Shown in pieces: positions 1 through 8,581 of a stretch of DNA of 64,000 nucleotides. The notes beneath the pieces were generated by a model. The model was not told the DNA's origin, searched no databases, and saw only the letters and a list, made by a program, of their open reading frames with translations. Each line of letters begins with the position of its first letter. Position 1 is the first letter of the stretch. This DNA comes from Stigmatella aurantiaca (GTDB taxonomy: Bacteria > Myxococcota > Myxococcia > Myxococcales > Myxococcaceae). A program made the position numbers and the translations under genes. The DNA lies in contig NZ_FOAP01000002.1 in NCBI RefSeq assembly GCF_900109545.1, positions 124,001-188,000 of the forward strand, given 5' to 3'.

Positions 1-426
1 GGGCGGCAGGCTGCCGGCGATCACCACCGCCTCCTGTCCGGGCGCGAGCGTGCCCAGCCGCGCCTTCAGCGCTTCCAGTGCGTGCTCGGGGATGCGCAGG
101 CCGGGCCCATTCAGGTCCGTGACGCGTCCCCCGGCCTCGGAGAGCTTCGCGTTGATGCGGGTCTCTCCCGGCACCCGGATGAAGGCGTCCCGCAGGCCGA
201 GCTCGGCGAAGGCCCTGACGAAGGGCGCCTCGTTGTCCGCGCCGAGCAGGCCCGAGACGGTGACGTCATGCCCCAGGCCCGTGAGGACCCGCGCCACGTT
301 GATGCCCTTGCCCCCCGCGTCGAGCCGGGTGCTCTCGGCGCGGTTGACCTCTCCGGGCTGGAGCGTGCCCAGGCGGATCGCGAGGTCCAGGGCGGGATTC
401 AGGGTCAGGGTCAGGACGCGCGCCAT
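1..426 (-). CDS. fruK: 1-phosphofructokinase, N-terminal part (runs off left edge)
   Basis: PfkB-family sugar kinase that converts fructose 1-phosphate to fructose 1,6-bisphosphate in the cytoplasm. The visible 142 codons start MARVLTLTLNPALD and include the ribokinase signature DAGGKGINVARVL, as in FruK/LacC proteins; the C-terminal ATP site lies outside the window. The ATG overlaps the stop of the upstream PTS fusion gene by one base (TGATG), so the two are probably translationally coupled. The fructose PTS partner makes FruK more likely than tagatose-6-phosphate kinase. Confidence 0.9.
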   Translation of the reverse strand, partial: MARVLTLTLNPALDLAIRLGTLQPGEVNRAESTRLDAGGKGINVARVLTGLGHDVTVSGLLGADNEAPFVRAFAELGLRDAFIRVPGETRINAKLSEAGGRVTDLNGPGLRIPEHALEALKARLGTLAPGQEAVVIAGSLPP

Positions 427-3281
427 CAGACGGCCTCCAGGGCTTCGCGCACGGCGGCGGCGGTGGGTTGGCGCAGCGCGAGCGCGGCCAGCTCGCGGGC
501 CTGCGTCAACGTCAGCCCCCGGATCCGCGCCTTCACCATGGGCACGCTGCGGCTGCTGACGGACAGCTCGTCCACCCCCAGCCCCACCAGCACGGGGATG
601 GCCAGCGGGTCCGAGCCGAGCTCGCCGCAGACGCCCACCCAGCGGCCCTCGGCGTGGGCCGCCTCCACCGTCATCCGGATGAGCTGGAGCACCGAGGGGT
701 GGAGGGCATCGGACTGCGCGGACAGCATCGGGTGGCCGCGGTCGATGGCGAGCGTGTACTGGGTGAGATCGTTCGTCCCGATGGAGAAGAAGTCGACCTC
801 CTTGGCGAGCGTGGGGGCGAGCAGCGCGCAGGACGGCACTTCGATCATCACCCCGAGCTGGACGTCGGGGGCCTTCACCTCGGCCTGGACGCGGTCGAAG
901 AGGGCTTTGCCTGCCCGGAACTCCTCGATGTCCTTCACCATGGGGAACATGATGCGCACCGGGCGGCTCTTCGCGGCGGTCAGCAGCGCGCGGAGCTGCA
1001 GCTCGAAGACCTCGGGCCGCGTCAGCGTGAGGCGGATGCCGCGCACGCCGAGGAAGGGGTTGTCCTCCTTGGGCATGGGCCAGTACGCCAGCGGCTTGTC
1101 CCCGCCGACATCCAGGGTGCGCGCGACGAGGGGCCGGCCCGCCAGCGCATCGAAGGCCTCCCCGTACTCGGCGATCTGGGTCGCCAGGTCCGGCATCTGG
1201 GAGTGGGCCATGAACACGAACTCGGTGCGCAGCAGGCCCACGCCCTCGGCGCCTCGCTCGACGGCGTCCGCCGCGTGCGCCGTGTCCCCGAGGTTCGCGC
1301 CCACCTCGATGCGGTGGCCATCGCGGGTGCGGGCCTCCTCGTGGCGCTGGCCATAGGCCGCCCGCTGAAGCTCCTGCTGTTCCTGGAGGCGGCGCTCGCT
1401 GCGCTGGCGGCGATCGGGGGTAGGGGAGGCGACGATGCGTCCATGCTCCCCGTCGACGATCAGCTCGACGCCCGTGGTCAACGCGAGCACGCGCTCGCCC
1501 GCGCCCACCGCCGCCGCGATGCCGAGCGCCCGGGCGAGAATTGCGCTGTGGGAGGTGGCGCCGCCCCGGGCCGTGACGAGCCCCCGGACCTTCGCCGTGT
1601 CGAGCCGGGCCACATCGGACGGGCCCACGTCATCGGCCACCAGGATGTAGGGCTGATCCGGCGGCGCCGGCATCTCGACGCCACAGAGCAGGCCCAGCAC
1701 CCGGCGGCCCACGTCCCGGAGATCCGCCGCGCGCTCGGCGAGCAGCCGGTCCGTGAGGGCTTCCTGGGCCCGGGCCGCCGTGTCGATGGCCCGCCACCAG
1801 CCCGCTTCCGCCGACAGCCCTTCGCCGATGGCTTCGAGCGCGGACTCCCTCAGCGCGGGGTCCTCCAGCATCTCCGAGTGGATCGACAGGATCTGGGCGA
1901 CCTCGCCCCCGGCCGTGCGCTTCACCAGCGCCGCGAGCTGGAGGTGGGCCTCCTGGAGAGCCTTCTCGAGCCGCTGGCGCTCCCGCGCGGCATTGTCTGC
2001 CCGCTCCGGGTAATGGAACGTGGGGAGCCGCATCACGTAGGCGGGCGCGATCGCGATTCCAGGCGAGGCGGGGATCGCCGTCAGTTGCTCATCGGCGCCC
2101 GGCGGGACAACGGGCTCCTGGACGGCGGCGCGGGCAGGGGCCTCCTCCCGCGTCTCCTGGAACGGCGTCACGGGCTCTCCCAGCCCGCCGCGCACCGCCT
2201 CCGCCAGGGCCGAGACGGCTTGCGCGGCCCCTTCGCCCTCCGCGGAGAACACGAGCGTCTGTCCCCGGCGCGCGCCCAAGCCAATGACCTTGGTCAGGCT
2301 GGCGGCGGAGACCGCCTCGCCGCTGCCCTCCAGGAGGCGCACCCGGACGGGCATGGGCTGGGTGCGGGCCACCTGCACCAGCTCCTTGGCGGGCCTCGCA
2401 TGCAGGCCGTGCGCGTTGAGCAGGCGCACCCGGGCCGTCTGAGCCTGGGCGGACTCGCCCGCGAGGCGCGAGAGGATCTGCTCCGCGGGCAGACTGGCGA
2501 GCTGCGCCCCATCCCCCCGCGCGAGCATTCCGTCGAGGCGCTCCAGGAGCGAGCGGTGCGCGTCCCCCTGGGCCGCCAGACAGAAGACCCCGGTGGTCTC
2601 CCCGGTGTCATCCTGGAGCCGCCGCTCGGGGGTCGCCAGCGCCAGGCCCGGGGCGGTGACGCCCGAGGTGCCATACACGAGCCAGAGCCCCTGGCCCAGG
2701 GACACGGGCGTCTGCCCGGCGATGGCGGCCACGAAGCCCGCGTCCACACACCCGGCATGGCGCAGCCGGGCGGCGGCGATCAGCGCCAGCTCCAGACGGT
2801 CCCGCACCGGCAGCCCGAGGCACAGGGTCTCCGCGTCGAGCTTCGCCGTGACGGGCGCGCGCGACAGCAGGGCGATGACCTCCTCGGCGTTCGTGGCCCG
2901 GGCCAGCGCCTCGGAGACCCCCTCGCGCTCCAGCACGTGGGTGAGCTGCCGCAGGATGTCGAGGTGTTCATCCGACTGCGCGGCGATGGTCACCAGCAGG
3001 TGGACCCGGTGGCCATCGTGCCAGGTGAGCCCCTCTGGAAACTGGAGCACCCGCACCCCGGTGGAGCGCACGTAGCGCCGGCTCTCCGGGGTGCCGTGCG
3101 GAATGGCGATGCCGTTGCCGAGATAGGTGGAGGACTGGGCCTCGCGGGCCAGGAGCCCCTCGCGGTACTCCGCCGACACGCGGTGCGCCTCGGTCAAGGA
3201 CTGGGCGGCTTGCGCCAGGGCCTCGCGCCAATCCGTGGCGCGGCAGCCCAACCGGACATCGTCCCGATTCAGCGTGAGCAT
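426..3281 (-). CDS. fruB: Fructose PTS multiphosphoryl transfer protein (EIIA-HPr-EI fusion)
   Basis: A 951-residue cytoplasmic phosphorelay protein carrying three PTS domains in one chain. Residues 1-145 are EIIA(Fru), with the phospho-His at H62 in IAIPHGTPE. Residues about 284-368 are HPr, with H294 in HGLHARPAKE. Residues about 400-951 are Enzyme I, with H578 in GGATSHSAIL and the PEP-binding-domain cysteine C885 in GVCGELGSDP. It should carry phosphate from PEP to a fructose EIIBC, which is not in the window and may lie past the left edge. A region of about 140 residues (146-283) separates EIIA from HPr. The ATG is preceded by GAGGGAG. Confidence 0.93.
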   Translation of the reverse strand: MLTLNRDDVRLGCRATDWREALAQAAQSLTEAHRVSAEYREGLLAREAQSSTYLGNGIAIPHGTPESRRYVRSTGVRVLQFPEGLTWHDGHRVHLLVTIAAQSDEHLDILRQLTHVLEREGVSEALARATNAEEVIALLSRAPVTAKLDAETLCLGLPVRDRLELALIAAARLRHAGCVDAGFVAAIAGQTPVSLGQGLWLVYGTSGVTAPGLALATPERRLQDDTGETTGVFCLAAQGDAHRSLLERLDGMLARGDGAQLASLPAEQILSRLAGESAQAQTARVRLLNAHGLHARPAKELVQVARTQPMPVRVRLLEGSGEAVSAASLTKVIGLGARRGQTLVFSAEGEGAAQAVSALAEAVRGGLGEPVTPFQETREEAPARAAVQEPVVPPGADEQLTAIPASPGIAIAPAYVMRLPTFHYPERADNAARERQRLEKALQEAHLQLAALVKRTAGGEVAQILSIHSEMLEDPALRESALEAIGEGLSAEAGWWRAIDTAARAQEALTDRLLAERAADLRDVGRRVLGLLCGVEMPAPPDQPYILVADDVGPSDVARLDTAKVRGLVTARGGATSHSAILARALGIAAAVGAGERVLALTTGVELIVDGEHGRIVASPTPDRRQRSERRLQEQQELQRAAYGQRHEEARTRDGHRIEVGANLGDTAHAADAVERGAEGVGLLRTEFVFMAHSQMPDLATQIAEYGEAFDALAGRPLVARTLDVGGDKPLAYWPMPKEDNPFLGVRGIRLTLTRPEVFELQLRALLTAAKSRPVRIMFPMVKDIEEFRAGKALFDRVQAEVKAPDVQLGVMIEVPSCALLAPTLAKEVDFFSIGTNDLTQYTLAIDRGHPMLSAQSDALHPSVLQLIRMTVEAAHAEGRWVGVCGELGSDPLAIPVLVGLGVDELSVSSRSVPMVKARIRGLTLTQARELAALALRQPTAAAVREALEAV

Positions 3282-3370
3282 GGGGTGCGGTCTCCCTCAA
3301 GTGTGAAACCCGAGGCAGCGTGCACCAATGCGAACCCGGCGCGGGAAGGTTCGCCGGGAGAGTTCCGAAA

Positions 3371-4105
3371 TCAGACGGAGATGAGGCCCTTGCGGATGCC
3401 CTCGGTGACGGCCTCCACGCGGTTGGTCACCTCGAGCTTGCGGTAGATGTGCTCCAGGTGCGTGCGGATGGTGGCCTTGCTCAGGTTGAGCATCTTGGCG
3501 GCCTCGCTGTTGGAGATGCCCTTGGCGATGAGCTGGAGGATCTCCTGCTCCCGGTCCGACAGGGGCCGGAGCAGTGCATCCGGGGCGGCAGGGGCCTCCG
3601 GGGCGGGCGCGCGCTCCGGGGACGCGGCGCTGGTGGGCACCGGACCGCTGTCTGGATCCACGCGGAAGTGGCGCAGCAGCCTGCGGGCGAGGTTCGGCTG
3701 AATCACCGTGCCCCCGGCGCGCACCTCCTTGATGGCCTCGATGATCTTGTCCACCGGCGCGCCCTTGAGCAGGTAGCCCGAGGCGCCCGCCTTCACGGCC
3801 TCCAGGACTTTGTCCTCCTCGTCGAAGATGGTGAAGATGAGGATCTCCACCTTGGGGTGGGTGGCCTTCACCGCGCGAGTCACGTCGATGCCGCTCATGC
3901 GCGGCAGACCCAGGTCCAGGAGGATGACGTCCGGGACGGTCTTGGCGACCTCCTCGAGCGCGGCCTCGCCGGACAGCGCCGTGCCGATGATCTCGATGTC
4001 CGGGTGGCCCTCCAGCAGGCGCAGCTGGTTCTTGAGGATCTTCGTCTGGTCCTCGACGACGAAGACACGGATGGGCGCTGCGGCCGGCATCGGGGGGGCG
4101 TCCAC
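3371..4105 (-). CDS. NarL/LuxR-family response regulator
   Basis: A 244-residue two-component regulator. The receiver occupies about residues 12-130, with acidic residues at VVEDQ, phospho-acceptor D64 in ILLDLGLPRMSG and the conserved Lys in GYLLKG. An Ala/Pro-rich linker of about 40 residues leads to a LuxR-type helix-turn-helix near residues 178-240 (LSDREQEILQLIAKG). The start is a GTG at 4105 with GGAG five bases upstream; an ATG five codons in is an alternative. It lies 15 bases after the histidine kinase gene, so the two form a cognate pair. The target genes are unknown. Confidence 0.92.
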   Translation of the reverse strand: MDAPPMPAAAPIRVFVVEDQTKILKNQLRLLEGHPDIEIIGTALSGEAALEEVAKTVPDVILLDLGLPRMSGIDVTRAVKATHPKVEILIFTIFDEEDKVLEAVKAGASGYLLKGAPVDKIIEAIKEVRAGGTVIQPNLARRLLRHFRVDPDSGPVPTSAASPERAPAPEAPAAPDALLRPLSDREQEILQLIAKGISNSEAAKMLNLSKATIRTHLEHIYRKLEVTNRVEAVTEGIRKGLISV

Positions 4106-4120
4106 GGAGGCTCCGGGCGG

Positions 4121-5404
4121 TTACAGGGGATTGCAGGGAATGGAGAAGGAAACGAGTGCACCGGCCCCAGGAGCCGAGTCCACGATGATCTCTCCGCCAA
4201 GCTTCATCGCGCGTTCACGCATGTTCAGCAGACCATAATGGCCGCGGGGAGTCTTCTTCGGATCGAAGCCCTTGCCATCATCGCGCACCGTCAGGTGGAC
4301 CCGGCCCTCGGTGAAGTCGAGCCTCACGTGGACCACCTGGGCCTGGGCGTGCTTGGCGGTGTTGGACAGGCCCTCCTGGAGGATGCGGAACAGGGCGAGC
4401 TGCGCGTCCGGGGACAGCTTGCGCGCCACCCCCGTGCGCTCGAAGCGGATGTCCAGCTGCGTGCGATCGCGGAACGTCTTGATGTAGTCCTCCAGGCCCT
4501 GCGCCAGCTCGAAGTCCTCGCGCATCATCCGCAGGTTGCGGCGCAGCTCCTCGATGGACTCCTCGGCGGTGGCCTTCAGCTCGCCGATCTCGGCGCGCAG
4601 CGAGCCGTCCTTCTCCAGGCTCAGGATGTACTCGGACTGGATGATCATCGACGAGAGCGAGGCACCCAGCCCGTCGTGGATCTCGCGCGCCAGCCGGTTG
4701 CGCTCCTCCACGATGGCCAGCTCCTTGAGGTCCCCCTGGAGCTCCACCACCTCGCGGTGCGCGGCGGCCTCGCGCTCGTTCAGGTACACCACCACGTAGA
4801 CGATGATGAAGTTGAGCGCCGAGTACCAGAGCAGCGTCAGCAGCTCGATGGCGGTGACGGAGCGGTTGAGCAGCAGGTCCAACCGGGTGGTGATGGGCAG
4901 CGCCAGGAGCGGCGGCAGGATGGCCAGCGGCTTGGGGTAGAGGATGGCGAACAGCGTGGTGAACAACAGCTGCGTGGCCAGCAGCGGGCTCTGGAGGCCG
5001 CCGTTCACCTGCGGCTTGACGATCAGCACGACCATGATGGTGAGGTCGAAGCAGAGCGTGAAGTACGTCACCCACCGGCCCGCCTTGGGGTGATCGATGA
5101 CGAGGAAGTTCGCGACGCTGTAGAGCAGCATCGTGAAGTAGCCGCCAAAGGCCAGCGGGCCCGTGAGCCCGAAGTACCCGGACCACTCGGGCACCGCCAG
5201 GATGAGCAGACCCAGGGTCAGGAACATCATCCGCGCATAGAAGAGCGCCCGGGCGCGGGCCACGAACCGGTCCTGCTCCCAGGAGGCGGAGGCCTGTTCG
5301 GCGGAGATGCTGTCCGTGAGCTTGCGCCGCTCCAGCACCGCGCGCACGCGGGCGCGCAGATCGTTGGCGGGTTTTTCCTCGTCTGAGGCGAGGCCGGTAT
5401 CCAT
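4121..5404 (-). CDS. NarX/DesK-type membrane sensor histidine kinase
   Basis: A sensor kinase of 427 residues with about six hydrophobic segments between residues 55 and 207, followed by a HisKA_3 dimerisation domain (phospho-His H243 in REIHDGLG) and an HATPase domain ending in DDGKGFDP and YGLLNMRERA. There is no obvious periplasmic sensor domain, so the membrane part may itself sense the signal. I place the start at MDTGLASDEE; a longer reading frame adds 24 residues rich in Arg/Pro that look non-coding. It is transcribed just before its response regulator. Confidence 0.9.
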   Translation of the reverse strand: MDTGLASDEEKPANDLRARVRAVLERRKLTDSISAEQASASWEQDRFVARARALFYARMMFLTLGLLILAVPEWSGYFGLTGPLAFGGYFTMLLYSVANFLVIDHPKAGRWVTYFTLCFDLTIMVVLIVKPQVNGGLQSPLLATQLLFTTLFAILYPKPLAILPPLLALPITTRLDLLLNRSVTAIELLTLLWYSALNFIIVYVVVYLNEREAAAHREVVELQGDLKELAIVEERNRLAREIHDGLGASLSSMIIQSEYILSLEKDGSLRAEIGELKATAEESIEELRRNLRMMREDFELAQGLEDYIKTFRDRTQLDIRFERTGVARKLSPDAQLALFRILQEGLSNTAKHAQAQVVHVRLDFTEGRVHLTVRDDGKGFDPKKTPRGHYGLLNMRERAMKLGGEIIVDSAPGAGALVSFSIPCNPL

Positions 5405-5484
5405 CACGCCCGGGAGCTTAAGGGAGCGGCCGGGCTTCCGGGAATCCCGGGCTGGGCATTCGCTCCCTCGCCCCACCGGAGGGC

Positions 5485-5886
5485 CTACTTCGTGGGGGCG
5501 TCCACGCCTGCCTGGAGGCAGGCCTTCTTCGCCTCGGGCTGCTTCTGGAAGACGAACACCAGCCGGTCCGTCGACTCGCCCGTGGCCTCATTGAAGAGCG
5601 GGGAGCCGCCCATGTACATGGTGCCCTCGGGGCTGCCGTAGGGGTCGAGCTTCTTCTCCTTCAGCCACTGGTCCACGCAGGACTCCTTCGCCTGGCGCTC
5701 GGCCTCGGACATGGCCGCGGGGGTGGACGCATCCGGCGCGCCCGCGTCCCCCGTGAGGGCATCCTGGGACGTGCCGGTGGTGGGGGCAGGGGAGGAGGCA
5801 TCGGGCCGGACCGAGGAATCTCCCGAGCTGCGGCAACCAACGAGGAGGGAGAACGAAAGGGCGAGCACGCCGGTCAGCTTTGTCAT
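5485..5886 (-). CDS. Small lipoprotein of unknown function
   Basis: A 133-residue protein with a lipoprotein signal peptide (MTKLTGVLALSFSLLVGC, lipidated Cys18), then a Ser/Thr/Asp/Pro-rich tether to about residue 58 and a small C-terminal domain with two cysteines (KESCVDQW and KKACLQAG) that could form a disulfide. I recognise no family. It is divergent from the sulfur-carrier gene with 61 bases between them. Confidence 0.75.
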   Translation of the reverse strand: MTKLTGVLALSFSLLVGCRSSGDSSVRPDASSPAPTTGTSQDALTGDAGAPDASTPAAMSEAERQAKESCVDQWLKEKKLDPYGSPEGTMYMGGSPLFNEATGESTDRLVFVFQKQPEAKKACLQAGVDAPTK

Positions 5887-5947
5887 AGGTCCTGTCAGGG
5901 GAGCAGCAGAGGTGGGATGTCGCGGCGCGGCAGAATAGGAGTGGAGC

Positions 5948-6220
5948 ATGGCGAAGGTCCACATTCCCACGCCCCTTCGGGGCTTCACCCGGAACCAGGC
6001 CGAGGTCCAGGCCTCGGGGGCCACCGTGGGCGAGGTGCTGAAGGATTTGGAGCGGCGCTTTCCCGGCCTGGGCCCGCGGCTGCTTGACGCCCAGGGCGCG
6101 GTCCGCCGCTACGTGAACATCTTCCACAATGACGAGGACATCCGGGGCCTCCAGGAGCTGGAGACGCCCGTGAAGGACTCGGACCGGCTCACCCTCCTCA
6201 CCGCCATGGCCGGCGGGTAG
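5948..6220 (+). CDS. MoaD/ThiS-family ubiquitin-like sulfur carrier protein
   Basis: A 90-residue beta-grasp protein ending in AMAGG. The free Gly-Gly C-terminus is the site that is adenylated and thiocarboxylated in MoaD, ThiS and CysO. The spacing of hydrophobic residues (TVGEVLKDLERRFPGL, RRYVNIFHNDEDIR) fits the family. The next gene, four bases on, encodes a JAMM peptidase, as in CysO-Mec systems, where the peptidase releases cysteine built on the carrier. No cysteine synthase or E1-like enzyme is adjacent, so the pathway (cysteine, molybdopterin or other) is not settled. Confidence 0.88.
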   Translation: MAKVHIPTPLRGFTRNQAEVQASGATVGEVLKDLERRFPGLGPRLLDAQGAVRRYVNIFHNDEDIRGLQELETPVKDSDRLTLLTAMAGG

Positions 6221-6224
6221 TGCC

Positions 6225-6695
6225 GTGGCGCAGCGCGGCATGCCCGGCGATGCGCTGCCCGAGGACCTGTCCGAAGTCCTCCGGCACCTGGAAGCCTGCT
6301 ATCCACTTGAGGGCTGTGGGGTGCTCCTGCGCACGGAGGCCGGGGACTGGCGCGTCCGGCCTCTCTTCAACGCCTATGATCGATACCACGCGGCGGATCC
6401 GGGGCGTTTTCCCCGCTCGGCCCGCACCGCGTTCCTCTTCGAGCCCCAGGAATGGCTGGCGGTGAACCGCGAGGCGGATGCCCGGAACGAGCAGGTGGCC
6501 TGCCTCTTCCACTCCCATGTGGAGGGGGTGGCGCGCCTGTCCGCCGAGGACCGCCTCGCGGCCGCCCCGGGGGGAATCCCCCTGTTTCCCGGCGTATCCT
6601 ACCTTGTAGTCAATGTGGTGCGCGGGCGGGCGGCCGAGGCCCGAGAATACCGGTGGGCCGGGGGAGAATTTCAGGATCGGAAGGTTCCGCTGTAG
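6225..6695 (+). CDS. JAMM/MPN+ metallopeptidase (Mec-like)
   Basis: A 156-residue Mov34/MPN protein with a complete JAMM zinc site: E29 in the PLEGCG segment, then H96-x-H98 in FHSHVEG and S106-x2-D109. Such enzymes cut isopeptide or peptide bonds next to the Gly-Gly of ubiquitin-like carriers. The start is a GTG four bases after the stop of the sulfur-carrier gene, so the two are co-translated and the carrier is the likely partner. It has the size of a single-domain Mec-type enzyme and no extra domain. Confidence 0.88.
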   Translation: MAQRGMPGDALPEDLSEVLRHLEACYPLEGCGVLLRTEAGDWRVRPLFNAYDRYHAADPGRFPRSARTAFLFEPQEWLAVNREADARNEQVACLFHSHVEGVARLSAEDRLAAAPGGIPLFPGVSYLVVNVVRGRAAEAREYRWAGGEFQDRKVPL

Positions 6696-6773
6696 AAGGA
6701 TTGGGGCGAAAAACCCAATGGGGGCAAGCACTTGGCTGGCTGCCTCCCCCACCTGCGGAAAGGTGGGCACGGG

Positions 6774-6803
6774 TTGTCAAAGGGGTGGGTTTTCGTCTAT
6801 AAC
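6774..6803 (+). promoter_or_regulatory. Candidate sigma-70-type promoter for the APS-kinase-like gene
   Basis: A -35 element TTGTCA (6774-6779) and a -10 element TATAAC (6798-6803) are separated by 18 bases, each differing from consensus at one position. The block sits about 75 bases upstream of the start at 6876, within a 180-base intergenic region that is less GC-rich than its surroundings. Confidence 0.55.
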
Positions 6804-6875
6804 GCGCGCGTCTTTTTGATCCGCCGCGCACTGATGGAGCGAGCCTCCGGTTCGCGCGCAGGGAGTGAACATTCT

Positions 6876-7589
6876 ATGCCCAGCACTACTGGTTTCACGC
6901 TTTGGCTGACCGGCATGCATGGCACCGGCAAGACCACGATCGCCGCCTACATCGCCGCGCGGCTGCGTCAGGTGGGCCGCCAGGTGGAGACGCTCGACGA
7001 GGGTGAGATTGGCCAGGAGCTCTGGCAGGGCCTGGGGGACAGCAAGGAAGAGCGCTCCACCATCGTGCGCCGCGTGGGCTATGTGGCCCAGCTGCTGGCG
7101 CGCAACAACGTGGCGGTGCTCGTGCCGTGCGTGAGCCCCTACAAGAGCGTCCGTGAGGAGAACCGCCGGACCATCGGCCGCTATGTCGAGGTCTACGTCG
7201 ACTGCCCCACCGAGACGCTGATCGAGCGCGACACCACGGGCAAGTACAAGAAGGCCCTGAGCGGGGAGATCCCCAACTTCATCGGCATCACCGAGCCGTA
7301 CGAGCCGCCCACCTCCCCCGAGGTGACGGTGCACTCGGACACCGAGAGCGTGGAGGACGGCGCCGCGAAGATCTTCCAGTCCCTGCTGGACCTTGGCTAC
7401 ATGACGTCCGAGGAACTGAAGATCATCACCGGCAAGAAGATGAAGGCCAACCCCGTGCCGAAGAAGGCGCGGCGCGTCGAGCCCGCCAAGGCTGACAAGC
7501 CGGGCAAGGGCACCAAGGCCCGGCCGGCCACCCGCGCGGCCCGCGTGGCCAAGCCCACGAGCACCAAGAAGGGCGCGAAGCGCAAGTAG
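6876..7589 (+). CDS. Adenylylsulfate-kinase-like protein with basic C-terminal tail
   Basis: A 237-residue P-loop kinase resembling CysC: Walker A GMHGTGKT (13-20), SPYKSVREENRR, and the family block GKYKKALSGEIPNFIGI followed by TEPYEPP. Canonical APS kinases would phosphorylate adenylylsulfate to PAPS. The usual LDGD segment reads LDEGE here, so the substrate may differ. After about residue 190 there is a Lys/Arg/Ala/Pro-rich tail, typical of nucleic-acid or polyanion contact. I chose the ATG at 6876 (GGGAG upstream, family-like N-terminus); an in-frame ATG at 6834 would add 14 residues. A strong hairpin follows the gene. Confidence 0.82.
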   Translation: MPSTTGFTLWLTGMHGTGKTTIAAYIAARLRQVGRQVETLDEGEIGQELWQGLGDSKEERSTIVRRVGYVAQLLARNNVAVLVPCVSPYKSVREENRRTIGRYVEVYVDCPTETLIERDTTGKYKKALSGEIPNFIGITEPYEPPTSPEVTVHSDTESVEDGAAKIFQSLLDLGYMTSEELKIITGKKMKANPVPKKARRVEPAKADKPGKGTKARPATRAARVAKPTSTKKGAKRK

Positions 7590-7637
7590 TCCTCGCGCAC
7601 AGGCCTTCCCCGGAACAGGGGAGGACAGAAGATTTGG

Positions 7638-7677
7638 GGGCCCTCGGGTTGCGCGTGCAATCGAGGGCCCTTTCCTT
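7638..7677 (+). terminator. Intrinsic terminator after the APS-kinase-like gene
   Basis: A perfect nine-base stem GGGCCCTCG (7638-7646) / CGAGGGCCC (7662-7670) is extended inward by TTGC/GCAA and followed by TTTCCTT. It lies between the APS-kinase-like gene and larE, which then has its own AGGAGA ribosome-binding site. Confidence 0.75.
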
Positions 7678-7691
7678 ATAGGAGATCGCCC

Positions 7692-8573
7692 ATGCTGAGC
7701 CCCGAACGGATCCAGGCCTTGTGCGACGCTTCCCGCCCCAAGCTGGAGGCCATGCGCGCGGCGATTCGCGCCCACGGCACGGCGCTGGTGGCGTTCTCCG
7801 GCGGGGTGGACTCCACGTTCGTCCTGAAGATCGCCGTGGAGCAGCTGGGCGAGCAGGCCCTGGCCGTGACGGCGCTGTCCGCCTCGGTGGCCCCCGAGGA
7901 GGAGCAGGAGGCCCGGGAGCTGGCCGCCCGGTTCGGCGCCCGCCACGAGGTGCTGACGAGCAACGAGCTGGCCAACCCCCAGTACGCCGCCAACCCCACC
8001 AACCGCTGCTACTTCTGCAAGACGGAGCTGTACGACTTGTGCGAGGCCCGGCGCCAGGCGCTCGGCTACGCGGTGGTGCTGGACGGCTTCAACGCGGACG
8101 ACTTCAAGGATCACCGCCCCGGGCACAAGGCCGCCCAGGAGCACCACGTGCAGTCGCCCCTGGCGAAGGCGGGGCTGACCAAGGACGAGATCCGCGCGTG
8201 GAGCCACCACCTGGGGCTGCCCACCTGGGACAAGCCGCAGATGGCGTGCCTCGCCTCGCGCATTCCGTATGGCACCTCGGTGACGCGCGAGCGCCTGTTC
8301 CAGATCGCCCGCGCGGAGTCCGAGCTGCGCCGGCTGGGCTTCCGCCAGTTCCGCGTCCGCTACCACGAGCAGGTGGCGCGGCTGGAGCTGGCGGAGGAGG
8401 AGTACGGCCGGTTCCTGGAGGCCAGCATGCGGCTGGAGATCAACCGCGCGCTCAAGGCCCTGGGCTTCCAGTTCGTGGCGTTGGATCTCGAGCCGTTCCG
8501 CTCGGGCCGCATGAACGAGGCCGCGGGGGTGGGCAAGCCCGCGCAGGGCTTTCCGCTCCCCGTGGTGAGCTGA
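7692..8573 (+). CDS. larE: LarE-type ATP-dependent sacrificial sulfur transferase
   Basis: A 293-residue PP-loop enzyme (AANH-like ATPase). The ATP pyrophosphatase loop SGGVDS is at residues 36-41, NRCYFCK follows near residue 105, and MACLASRIPYGT holds C186, which aligns with the cysteine that LarE sacrifices to provide sulfur. In Lactiplantibacillus, LarE sulfurises the nicotinic-acid dinucleotide precursor of the nickel-pincer cofactor. No larB or larC is in the window, and stand-alone LarE homologues are widespread, so the product here is uncertain. AGGAGA sits seven bases before the ATG. Confidence 0.9.
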   Translation: MLSPERIQALCDASRPKLEAMRAAIRAHGTALVAFSGGVDSTFVLKIAVEQLGEQALAVTALSASVAPEEEQEARELAARFGARHEVLTSNELANPQYAANPTNRCYFCKTELYDLCEARRQALGYAVVLDGFNADDFKDHRPGHKAAQEHHVQSPLAKAGLTKDEIRAWSHHLGLPTWDKPQMACLASRIPYGTSVTRERLFQIARAESELRRLGFRQFRVRYHEQVARLELAEEEYGRFLEASMRLEINRALKALGFQFVALDLEPFRSGRMNEAAGVGKPAQGFPLPVVS

Positions 8574-8581
8574 TCCGCCCC

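Noticed and set aside
468-3446. Very long plus-strand open frame (992 codons) opposite the PTS fusion gene
   Set aside because: It is an antisense shadow caused by high GC. Composition is His/Arg/Gly/Pro-rich with no domain, while the minus strand encodes a full EIIA-HPr-EI protein.
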